Below are positions 23,526 through 33,690 of a stretch of 64,000 bases of DNA, in pieces. A program made the translations under genes and the position numbers. The notes beneath the pieces are model-generated. The model did not search any database, was not told the origin of the DNA, and worked only from the letters and a program-made list of their open reading frames with translations. How positions within the stretch are numbered: position 1 is the stretch's first letter; the number at the start of each line of letters is the position of its first letter. Location: positions 248,001 to 312,000 of the forward strand of contig JAECUM010092835.1 of the NCBI GenBank assembly GCA_016617855.1, in the 5' to 3' direction. This DNA is from Megalonaias nervosa (lineage: Eukaryota > Mollusca > Bivalvia > Unionida > Unionidae).

Positions 23526-25651
23526 CTAATGCCACTATATGTTGCCACATATGACATGCTAGAGGGTGCACTGAGCCTATTTTACATCCTTGGGGCTTCT
23601 GAGGAACCTATGCTTATGGGAACTGCAAAGGTCTTTCCACAACTTCAGCTGTTACTTTAAAGCATTATCAGGGACTGGAATTCAATGAATTTCAGTCATG
23701 AGTCTAATATGATAATCTCTGAGCCAATGCAGTTCGTAACTCCGTCAGTCACCACATACGACATTTTGAGGGTGCACTGAGCCTATTCTATATCCCCCCA
23801 AGACCTCAATGGGACTTCAACTAATTAGGGGAATTGGAAAGTTACTTCGCAGCTTTAGCTGTTTTTGTGCTGGGCTAGCAAACTATTGCTAATTTCAAGC
23901 GATGCAAATGACCTCATGAATGTCATGTAAGATGATGGCATAATGTCAGAAGAATATGAATGTACTTAAAAGTCAAATCGCTTCAATACCATGCAGTTTT
24001 GTTGTGTAAATGGTGTTCTTTGTCATGTCATGAACGGAATCTTAAATTAGTGCTCACTTCAAATAAATTGTGAAACTTTTTTTAACAAATGTTAATTTTC
24101 TCATTGTACTGCCTCAAGAGAACAAACATTATTGATCTCATTTCAAACAGTTAATTTAAAATTGCATCCATCAATCAGTCTTTGATCCTCTGTATATAAT
24201 ACAGTTTGCATTTTTAACTTAAGATTCAACTTTAAGATTGCCATGTGGATCAAATCAAAGCTTTTACTTACATCAAACAAAGAAACACCTCAAAACACCA
24301 CACAAAGAAAGATGTCACACTGTCTTACATGCAAGCCATCTGGTCCAATCTGCTACATAGTGATGCTTAAAGATACTAAAAGTATAATGAACAGATGGCA
24401 AAAGTACAGGAATCATTCAAGTCACTCAAGCATGCAAATATAAATCAGCGATTTACTTTTCTTGAGATGCAATCAAATACCAGTTTTCATGAACATAGGA
24501 GAAATAGGGTCCAAGATTTTTTATTTTTAGAGTATAACAAACAAACAAATGAAAACTGAAATGCCATGGAAGTATGAATATTAAGTCACATTGACCTAGT
24601 ATGGATATGATTTAGCTACTTTCATCAATATGTATCCACACACAAAGTTTTACGAGGAGATGTTGAGTGTGAACTAAATGAACAGCTGAAAATATGTGTA
24701 AATTAGGTCATGACCAAGTTACTCTCACTGAGATACATCTCTCTACCAATTTTCCTAAGTGCAGGTGAAATTGGATCTGAGAAATTGAGGGCATAAAAAA
24801 CGAATGAACAAACATATGAACACAAGAATGAATGTGCAAAGTACTATATCCCATCCCAACTTTATCAGGCAGAAGATAATAATGAAGATACAAAAGATAA
24901 ACAGTAAATATTCATTAAAATATTTCTTCCACCACCATCCCCTCTCCCACTCCATCATTTTTAGTGCTTCTTTATTTAAAAAAAGGAATGGAAATGAAAA
25001 AAAAAATGAACAGCTGGAAGGACATATGGATGGATGAACATGCCAACTTATCAAGAAAAATTTTCTTTTAAGCAATGTGTAATGTATACTTGATCATTAT
25101 TTTATACTTCAAGCTGAAAACTCAACCAATGGTGCAAGTCTTTGAGAACAACACTGTCTATGACATTATAGGCAAAAGAATGTCAAAGACTTGAACTAAG
25201 CCATTATGTGAATCTTTTGGATTCTTATATCCCTTTCAGATATATATGTGAGGTTGACTTGACATTAAGATAAGACAGCCTCTGTTGATTTAACCAAATA
25301 AAACACATCACAATATAATAAATTTAAATATCCCATATTGTGGGTTGTTTTAAACTGGTTCCACTATGCTTATACTATTAAATGTGCTCTCAACATCAGC
25401 TCCTATGATGCCAAGGTAAAATATAAGCCAGTAAACACTTTCCAAAGGAAATGAACTGACCATAAAACATCTTCCTCTAGAATAACATTTTTAAATATGT
25501 CTAATCCAATAATATACAGAATAAATTTTAAGCATCATATATTCCATTTTTTAGATTTACAGCACAACATAAATCCCAGTGACATGAAATGAACACTTGT
25601 AGATCCAAAAGAAACTGATGATACTTAAGTTGAATATATCTCTTGACTCAC

Positions 25652-25845
25652 ATCATATAACACAGAGGTCCAGCCCTCCATTGAAATGCATTGGAATACT
25701 GTGAGCATGGCTAGGCCAAAATTGTCAAAGTTGGTAATTCCATCATTGGGTCCAAGCCACCAGCCCTTGCACACCTCACCCTCAATACATCTGAAGCCCT
25801 TCCCGGCAGTTGAACAAGGGTGGGGATCATCTTTAGCTAAATCAT
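25652..25845 (-). CDS. Cav1: Cav1-type calcium channel alpha-1 subunit, exon with domain I turret, pore helix and selectivity filter
   Basis: This 194-bp exon has acceptor ...TGATTTCAG and donor GTGAGT. Two bases finish an Asn codon from the S5 exon, then 64 codons end in phase 0. The turret carries four cysteines ([11 protein letters not shown], then GEVC after IE) that family members use for extracellular disulfides. The pore helix reads [18 protein letters not shown], followed by [12 protein letters not shown]. The Glu of MEGW is the domain I glutamate of the EEEE calcium selectivity ring. The usual Cav1 ending is EGWTDVLYW or EGWTDVLYS, so S for D and D at the last position are local differences. 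The IS6 exon should come next at lower coordinates; I did not recognise it in 1-25651, so it probably lies beyond the window. Confidence 0.95.
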
Positions 25846-26015
25846 CTGAAATCAGGAAGAAAGCTCATGATCAACACCACAGTTCTGCCTGGCATATAGG
25901 ATAAGTCTTTTACAAATTTTTTTTTATGTATACCAATATTAACACAAAAAAAGATAACTTTCAATTCCTTAAGAACAAAAAATAGCAAACAGTGTAGAAA
26001 ATATCCTCTTTCTTC

Positions 26016-26041
26016 ACACACACACACACACACACACACAT
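26016..26041. repeat. (CA)n microsatellite
   Basis: About 13 CA dinucleotides in the intron next to the pore exon. Confidence 0.95.
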
Positions 26042-26446
26042 AAACACACAAGCAGACACAGAGTGAAACCCTTGAAAAGTGAACCCATGGTATACTGGAT
26101 TCCCATCAAGATCAGAATTGTGGAAGTATCCTGAATTTTTCCTATTTTAAGATCATTTATTTCCAGTAAATAGGAACCCCTCTACTCTCAAAACCAAAAC
26201 AAATTTCAATCCCAAATTCCTATTTGACAATTAAAAAAAACAAATAAAACTTAAATTCACTTAAAATCTGGCAAACCTCTTTACCATGTTTTATTCGTAA
26301 GTAAAACTCTATAAACATTTTATACATTGTAATCAAGGTACTAAACAGTGCATACTGTAGTAACCTTATCAAATGTTAAAATCATCTGTATACATCTTAT
26401 GACTGTACAACAGACTAAAAGATCATACTTCTTATAAGTAATGAAT

Positions 26447-27490
26447 GCTAACTTCAATATTACTGATAATACATGACTCATCTTCTATATTAATGATGCA
26501 TCACTAATATTCAATATTACTGATACTGAATGACTAATATTCAATATTACTGACAATGAGCGACTGATCTTCAATATTACTGATGATGCATGACTAATAT
26601 TCAATATTACTGATAATGAATGACTAATCTTCAATGTTACTGATAATGCATGACTGATCTTCAATGTTACTGATAATGCATTTCTAATATTTAATGTTAC
26701 TGATAATGAACGGCTAATATTCAATGTTACTAATAATGCATGGCTAATATTCAATTTTACTGATAATAAATGGTTAATCTTCAATATTACTGATAATGAA
26801 TGACTAATCTTCAATATTACTGATAATGAATGACTAATCTTCAATATTACTGATAATGCATGACTAATATACAATTTTACTGGTAATACATAGTTAATCT
26901 TCAAAGTTAATGATAATACATGGCTAATATTCAATGTTACTGATATTGCATGACCCATATTCAATGTTACTAACAATACATGACTGATCTTCAATTTTAC
27001 TGAAAATGCATGACCTATCTTCATTATTACTGATAATGTGTGACTAATATTCAATATTACTCATAATACATGGTTAATCTTCAATGTTACTTATAATACA
27101 TGACTATTATTCAATGTTACTGATAATGCATGGCTAATCTTCAGTGTTGCTGATAATACATGGCTAATCTTCAATGTTAATGATAATGCATGACCAATCT
27201 TCAATATTACTGATAATGAATGACTAATCTTCAGTGTTGCTGATAATAGATAGTGAATCTTCAATGTTACTTATAACGAATGGCTAATATTCAATGTTAC
27301 TGATAATGCATGGCTGATTATCAATGTTACTGATAATGAATGACTAATCTTCAATGTTACTAATAATGCATGGCTAATATTCAATGTTAATGATAATGAA
27401 TGGCTAATATTCAATTTTACTGATAATGAATGACCAATCTTCAATGTTACTGATAATGAATTCTTCAATATTACGGATAATGAATGACTA
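26447..27490. repeat. Satellite-like array, 30-bp unit, about 35 copies
   Basis: The unit is TCAATATTACTGATAATGAA..TGACTAATCT with scattered substitutions and constant 30-bp spacing. Since 30 is a multiple of three, minus-strand frames of 189 and 65 codons translate as repeats of I-S-H-S-L-S-V-T-L-N. I see no sign that this is a protein gene. It lies inside the 2.2-kb intron between the S5 and pore exons. Confidence 0.97.
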
Positions 27491-28045
27491 ATGAAATGGT
27501 TGTATTAGTGATGTACAATACAAATGGCACATTGAAGACCCCCTTTTTGATTGCAAAAGTGAGAAGTCAGGATTACCTGATTCTATATATTATAAAAATC
27601 TGTCAAATGCCACTGGATGTGACTTTTTGTCATATTAAACAAGATGCTATTTAAAGATATTTCTGAAAATCTTAGATCAAAAACAGTGGGCCTTTAACAA
27701 ATCTGTTTTTGTTTTCTTTAAATTTCACATAAAAAAATAAAAATTTACTGTATTATATAAGACCTAATAAAGTTGTAGTAAAAGACTAAAAAATTTTAAT
27801 ATTTACACTACTATATTTGCTATAAATGTCCAGTGGTTAAATGAAATCACTTAAAACTGCAGTAAAGTGCAATTGTTAGGAGTAAATTCTGATAATAATG
27901 TGATAAAAGACAACTAATTCCTCTGCTGTCTTTTATAAATGTTTCTACAACTGAATATTATTCGACATAAGTATTGAATACACTTAAGTTTAATAATACA
28001 TATGAAACTTGTGTTAAAATTAATGCCAAAAAGTTGTTAACTTAC

Positions 28046-28198
28046 TTGTTCCATTTATAAAGCATGTGTTGTGCATTTTCCCTGAGAACAGTTCAAGTCC
28101 AACGATGGCATAAATAATGATAACAAATATGACCAGCAATGCAATGTGAAGCAAAGGCACCATTGCCCGAAGAATGGCATTTAGAACTACTTGGAGAC
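28046..28198 (-). CDS. Cav1: Cav1-type calcium channel alpha-1 subunit, exon with IS4-S5 linker, IS5 and start of pore turret
   Basis: The 153-bp exon has an acceptor of a long T-tract plus CAG and a donor GTAAGT. It enters with two bases that complete a Ser codon started in the S4 exon and leaves with one base of the next codon, so both flanking introns are phase 1. The 50 codons read from [20 protein letters not shown] through IS5 ([18 protein letters not shown]) to [13 protein letters not shown]. The [11 protein letters not shown] and [10 protein letters not shown] stretches are Cav1 signatures; Cav2 has AMVPLLQIGLL. S5 forms part of the conduction pore, and the linker couples voltage-sensor movement to the gate. 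The upstream intron (28199-60963) is 32,765 bp and the downstream one (25846-28045) is 2,200 bp. No frameshift or stop is present. Confidence 0.96.
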
Positions 28199-28254
28199 CT
28201 GAAAAAAAAAGGAAAAAAATGTATTGAGTTGCTCAAAATAAAGGGCTGTGTATA

Positions 28255-28490
28255 TGCAGCATGCACCTTACTGTGAGCAGCTGAGACACTGATCTACAAA
28301 GTACTATATGCTGGCAGATCTGGTTCAATTCAATTCGCTCTACTTATAATCTGAAGCAAACAAAATAAACCCATATCTGCCACTATACAGCATCTCTGCA
28401 GATCATCGTGAACAATGTTCTGCATAATCTGAAGCAAACACAATAGACCCAGATCTGTGACTGAATTGTGCTCCAGCCGATCAAGATGTA
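28255..28490. mobile_element. Degenerate MITE-like fragments of the TACCATAT family
   Basis: Repeated blocks AATCTGAAGCAAACA..ATA(G/A)ACCCA(G/T)ATCTG match the interior of the MITE family, but no clear TIRs remain. The right half of another copy is at 30075-30160 (CACAAACCCAGATCTGCTCA to GATATATGGTA). Confidence 0.5.
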
Positions 28491-28501
28491 CACTACCCTA
28501 C

Positions 28502-30049
28502 TGTTATGTGTAGGCTCGTACAAAAGTAACAAAAGAAAAGAGTGAAGTCAACAAGCTTTGTAAATTTAACAAAATAATTTATTTCCCTAAAAAACAAAGT
28601 AAAAATATGAAATAGGACTTACAGTTTGTGAATCTAATCCAAAAATTAATCCTAGAATTCAAAAATGTAAGTCCTAACACTCAAAAGTTCTAATTGAATC
28701 CAAGTTGGAATCTCGATGAAGTTCTAATATGGAAGGCGATGACGTCCTCTATAACCAGTTTGTGTTGATGTGTCAACAGTTCCTTGTTGAGTCGCCAAGA
28801 ATATAATTCCGGCTTGTGAATTCCAAATAATTTAGTGAATGTCTTTCTCCAAGAATTTCGTTGAAGAAGAGTATTTTCCAGGGTGAATAAATTATTTTAA
28901 AAAAAAAAAACTCAATTCAAATGGCAACAACAGGAATACCTTTCAGCCTGAAGGTATATTTTTACAACTGACTAAATCCACTACAAAATGTCTGTTTTAA
29001 CCCGCGATTTTAGATCCCATGATGGCTCATGTGGTCATATAACTTGAACAGTGCAGTAAAAAAATTGCCAATTTGCACGTAGACTAGAATAGCTTTATCT
29101 AAGAATCAGATTCCCACACTGGAAATAAATTGAAAAAAAAAACTGTTTATAACAGACTAACACGTGGGCTGAACATGACCTTGGTAATGACCAATCTTTT
29201 TCACCCAATGTTTACAAAATCGGAACCAAGGTCAAGAACTAGGTTAACTCATTAACCCCTGGAGGTTTTTGTCATTTTCGCCTGAAATGTGAGTAGGAAA
29301 CCCATTTTGGGAGCTATTTCTGAATACATCCTAATACATCGACCTCCAAGACATTTTCGGTTAACCTAATGCCTAGTTGTGTTAGAAAGATCATTTTTCA
29401 TTGGCTATTTTGCCTCAGCATGAGCAGAAGGGTAAAAGTTGTCCTTTTTTTTTTTTTTTTTTTGTGCTTAACGGACCCATCATTTTCATGTCGAGACCAC
29501 TCTTTATTCTAAATGCCCATCTTATCCTACTTTTTGCAAAGGTTCACCTGTCTGTGTGCAGTTCAGACCAGTCTGTCTTAGGTCTGAGGTCAGAAAGTCT
29601 AAAATCTGGACACAAAATCGGATTTTGACCTCGAGCAAATTTCGGCTGGAAAAAACCCGGGTCCAAAAAGTTACATTTCTCCCTCTGTATTTTGTAGTGC
29701 AACTAGAACATCCATATTATCTGGCATCATCGTAAAGCTACATCTGTCTACCTTTCTATAATACCACCCACTTTATTGTGTCATACATGACCTTGACGCT
29801 ACAGAGCTCAGAAGTAGGCTACCACCTCCTGCCCCATAAACGCGGCGCCAGGGGTTAATGAGTTAACTAAAAATAAAAATGTAGCAATCGAACTGCGTTG
29901 TTATCAGGTCAAAACAGAAAACTGAACCTTCCGAAAAAAAGTCAAATCCAGTGAATAAAGTTATCATTACAATAACGTAATGAAATAAAAATAAAATAAA
30001 AGAGAATTTAAAACTAACACACAAGCAATTAAATTACATATACGTAACA
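28502..30049. mobile_element. Candidate solo LTR with nested TIR element
   Basis: The block starts TGTTATG and ends CGTAACA, a 5'-TG...CA-3' pair that is inverted with one mismatch, and is flanked by CTAC on both sides (28498-28501 and 30050-30053). These are LTR hallmarks (terminal TG/CA and a 4-bp target duplication, as in Ty3/Gypsy elements). Its length of 1,548 bp includes the 625-bp element at 29243-29867. No internal coding region, primer-binding site or second LTR is present. Chance agreement of a 4-bp duplication cannot be excluded. Confidence 0.5.
29243..29867. mobile_element. Non-autonomous TIR element, 625 bp (complete copy)
   Basis: The left end GTTAACTCATTAACCCCTGG and the right end CCAGGGGTTAATGAGTTAAC are perfect 20-bp inverted repeats. 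Each contains TTAA next to CCCCTGG, so it could be a piggyBac-like element with a TTAA target duplication, or an element whose TIR extends past it. It includes a T-tract (29443-29463). It is homologous to 1-420. No transposase is encoded. Confidence 0.8.
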
Positions 30050-32024
30050 CTACTCATAATTTCAGGCAAATAGCACAAACCCAGATCTGCTCAGTAGGTC
30101 TAGATCTTTGTTACTTGCAGCTGAACTTGATTTATAAGACAGGATATATGGTATATAGACATAAAACTTGTTGTTCTCTAACTAAGCCTCAGATGTTGAT
30201 ATGACTTGGCAGAAAAATATCTTGTGATTTCATCTGAGGAAAACATTGTTATATTCGTGTACTCACTTAATGATCTTGATTTGAAAACAGAACCATATAA
30301 AGCAAAGCAAGTGAAAAAGTGTGTGTGTGCATATGTATGTGTGTTTGTGTGATATTAAGATTCTAATAAACTGAGCATTTTACTTTATGAATTGGAGCAA
30401 ATTGCATTTTTTAAAAATTGTTTAAGTACTTTTTCAATGGAACACAGTATAAACTGACATTATCAGACTGAGTCCAAATCATCAAGAAATTATGCATACC
30501 TGTTAGAATGCATCAAAGTGGTCAGTGACCAAGAATAATTCAGGGTGCTTTTGATTAGGCTCTCTTTGAGTAAGAGTTCTCACAAGTCATCAAGCAGCAA
30601 CTTTTTTTTTCAAATGTGTGGAACAACCAGAACTTCTATTGTCAGCACAGTTTATACTGATCGAATGCACTATCATAAAACATGGACTGTGTTTACGGCT
30701 GGAGCAATATGGACAAATTGTTTGAAATAGAACTGTTTTGAGTAATCTATACAAATGAAAAAATCTCCATCTTTATATTGTATTTTTGTGTGTGCATAAA
30801 ATATGTAAATACACTGACTATCTCGAGTTCTGTTAATATGAGAAAAAACCCTATATAAAGCAAGTGCAAAAGTCCTTTTGTTATTTGGAGAAGGGTGGGG
30901 TGGGGAACATCTTGCATGAAATGTCAGTGAACTACCATCAATCAAGACCTTGCTAGATATTACTAGTGAAAGGTACGAGTGCAATATCCTCTGAATTCTT
31001 TGAGAGATTTCATGTATGCTTCCCTTATGGCAATATGCGAACAATACTGCCTCAGTAAATATATTCTGGACTCCTTTTGTCAGGAGCAACGAAGCTGACC
31101 CAAGACCTGAAACATTGTTGAACAACAAGTAAATCTGATAACCCAATGCCAATGACTGGTGCCCCCATGACATATGTCCCTTCTTCCCTTGGTTTTAATT
31201 GACTCATCATGCACAAACCATACAACTGATTATGACAATGTGGTAATGTTTTGGCAATAAAATGATTCAGTTAAATCTATAATGATGGGAATGCATTACA
31301 GAAAAAAAAACTTTTGTAAAACCAACTGTAGATTTCAGTTTTGTTAGTGGTGTAAATACACAAAAACACCTCAGTGAAAGGTTCTGATTTTAGATTTACT
31401 TTCTATTCAAGCTCTTTTTCTTCTGCTGATGCATATTTTGTTGTTCAGAGTAATGAAGCAAATTCATAAAGTTCTAATTGATAGTAGCATTTAATGAACT
31501 TTAAACTGAATCCAGGGTACATTGATACTGTGTCAACATGACAATCATCTAGGGAGCCATCATTATTTTTAGTATTGTCAATGAAATTAAAATTCCATCT
31601 CGACATTATTTTAAAATGATTTGCTGGCTTTGATTACTTAGTACTCATGTCATCTGCACAATTTAAGTTTACTGCTGTTTCATACTGAATGAAATCGTTA
31701 AGTGAACCCTCGACCAGCAAACCAAAAAAGTAAAGCCATGCATGTCAGGTGTAACCATGTCAATGAGCACTGTTGACAAAGTATGTGAAAGACCTGAATG
31801 TTCATACAGCATTCATTATAAAGTTACAGCTTTCTTAAAGTAACAAGTCCTTCTTTTAACCATTCCTGTTCCATATAAGAAAATTTCTGGATCTGTATGT
31901 ATACAACATCATATAAGATACTGTGTTTCAGAGAACTGCCAAATAAAGTCCCAAGTGTAGAAACAATTTGTAATCTTCCATTTTGGTTTTAGCAGCACTT
32001 TTGTGTCTTTCCTAATTACCAACC

Positions 32025-32110
32025 AAGGCAGCTGACCCTGGGCTGGCCTGCACAACCTGTGGATTATGAGTCTGAATTGTTACCAACTGAGATACTGCAG
32101 ATACCTAGTG
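32025..32110 (-). mobile_element. Possible tRNA-like SINE head fragment
   Basis: The minus strand has TCTCAGTTGGTAACAATTCA followed by CAGGTTGTGCAGGCCAGCCC, resembling A- and B-box spacing of a tRNA-derived SINE head. The body was not identified. Confidence 0.35.
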
Positions 32111-32164
32111 TAGAAACATAAAGGTATTGTACAGCAACTAAAAGTAATGACAACAGACCTTTCT

Positions 32165-32250
32165 GGTATAACAACAACAACAACAACAACAACAATAATA
32201 ATAATGACTTTATTTTAAAACAATAACTCGATAATTTAACAGAACTAATA
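32165..32250 (-). mobile_element. LINE 3' tail fragment
   Basis: An (AAC)n(AAT)n run is followed by GACTTTATTTTAAAACAATA. This matches the minus-strand 3' end at 49560-49850 ((AAT)n then GACTTTATTTA). It is a strongly 5'-truncated copy. Confidence 0.6.
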
Positions 32251-32564
32251 TATGTGTAATTAGCACCTCATATTGACAGCTGCATCCTACAAAGACTGGT
32301 TAAAAATAATGAATGGTGATTGAATATCAAGGATGCAGGTTATTCTTGGAAAATTAAAACACGTTTTCTGAAATAAAACACAAGAACTGATTAGAAAGAT
32401 CTCTTTTTATCTTGAAGCTGGATTGAAAGAATCATTAAAAAAATATTACATTACGCAGAAATGGATTAAGCACGATTCATCACCTGCCCAAAGAGACTGT
32501 TTTTGTACACTGTAATTTGTAAGTACATATAAAAGTTCCTGACATTGTCAAAACTGTCTCAGCT

Positions 32565-32773
32565 TACCATATATACTCGAGTCAGACTGCAAACAGCAAA
32601 TATCTTGATCTGCTGTAATATAATATGCCTGCAGATCAAGGTCTATGTTGTCTGTTACACTGATTACTCCTAACAAACTGAATGGACCCAGATCTGCTGG
32701 CAAATTATGTGACTGCAGATCTGGGTCTGTGCAATTTCAGTTGGACGCATCTTATAAGTGAGTACATATGGTA
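32565..32773. mobile_element. MITE, TACCATAT-TIR family, copy 3
   Basis: The left end TACCATATATACTCG and the right end AGTGAGTACATATGGTA are inverted repeats. The interior has GATCAAGGTCTATGTTGTCT, GATTACTCCTAACAAACTGA and CCCAGATCTGCTGGC / CAGATCTGGGTCTGTGC. It is well preserved. Confidence 0.8.
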
Positions 32774-32974
32774 AATCTCCTTAGAAAGAATATGTGTTTA
32801 TGAAAGTCCCTTTTCATACTTTTACTCTCATATACAAACCTCTACATAAAAAGATACCTGCCTACAAAAGAAAACACTTGTGGTCCATTAAGTGTATTTT
32901 ACAGATAAGTTTATATATGGAAAAGATTTTTTTTTGCAAATTCAGCTTGTTTTTGTACTGGTATGTCTGTATGA

Positions 32975-33690
32975 CTGAGTTAATGACAGATTGTTATCAA
33001 ACTCAACTTCTGTTTTAGTATGTCTGTATAGTGTTAATAAAACTCAACTTATGTTTTAGAATGTATATATATATAGTGTTATCAAACTCAACTTCTGTTT
33101 TAATATGTCTGTATAGTTTTGTCAAACTCAACTTTTGTTTAAGTATGTATGTTTGAGTTAATGACATATTGTTATCAAACTCAACTTCTATTTTTGTATG
33201 TTTGTACATTTCTATCAAACTCAACTTTTGTTTAAGTATGTATGTTTGACTGAGTTATTGATCCAGTTAATGACAGTGTCATCAAACTCAACTTCCGTTT
33301 CAGTATGTCTGTATGACCAAGTTAATGACAGTGTCATCAAACTCAACTCCTGTTTTAGTATTTTCGTATGACTAAGTTAATGACAATGTCATCAAACTCA
33401 ACTTTTGTTTTAGTATGTATATCTGACTGGGTTAATGACAGTGTTATCAAACTCAACTCCTGTTTTAGTATGCCTGTATGACTAAGTTAATAACTGTCAT
33501 CAAACTCGACTGTTGTTTTAGTATGTATGTTTGAGTTAATGGTAATGTTATCAAACTCAACTCCTGTTTAAGTATGTCTGTATGACCAAGTTAACGACAG
33601 TGTCATCAAACTTAACTCCTGTTTTAGCATGTCTGTATGACTGAGTTAATGACCTTGTCATCAAACTCCTGTTTTAGTAGGTATGTTATC
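32975..33690. repeat. Degenerate tandem repeat, about 45-60-bp units
   Basis: About 13 units of the form TATCAAACTCAACTTCTGTT..TTAGTATGTCTGTATGACTG..AGTTAATGACAG, with variable internal deletions so the period is irregular. No coding significance. Confidence 0.85.

Larger units (their letters stand above)
1..25651 (-). other. Sequence downstream of the domain I pore exon, presumed Cav1 intron (partial)
   Basis: The pore exon ends in a consensus donor, and no IS6 exon was recognised, so this is probably one intron of more than 25.6 kb. It holds the SINE, DIRS, LINE and tandem-array features listed separately. Blank stretches: 963-1385, 1566-3250 (apart from TA-rich 1905-1975), 5120-7090, 7275-8200, 8580-9220, 9660-10000, 11720-12120, 12845-13225, 14150-15970 and 18700-19680. 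The intervals 19785-20950, 21900-22340 and 23880-25650 are also blank. A short duplicated unit (about 23550-23665 and 23750-23870) follows the SINE-like piece at 23370. Confidence 0.6.
25846..28045 (-). other. Cav1 intron between the S5 and pore-loop exons (2.2 kb)
   Basis: The intron is defined by exact splice sites and phase 1. About half of it is the 30-bp-unit array (26447-27490). A (CA)n microsatellite lies at about 26016-26041. The remainder (26050-26440 and 27490-28045) is AT-rich with no recognisable feature. Confidence 0.85.

Noticed and set aside
1..25651. Search for the Cav1 IS6 exon
   Set aside because: I looked on the minus strand for coding resembling the family's GSFFVLNLVLGVLSGEF and found nothing; the exon probably lies beyond position 1.
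26485..27054. 189-codon minus-strand ORF
   Set aside because: It is a pure translation of the 30-bp satellite array; the frame stays open because the unit length is a multiple of three.
26447..27490. CRISPR-like regular array
   Set aside because: The units are contiguous with no unique spacers, and the DNA is from an animal nuclear genome; this is satellite DNA.
30673..31173. 166-codon minus-strand ORF
   Set aside because: No motif, domain or splice context was recognised; its composition looks like random AT-rich intron translation. A protein search would settle it.
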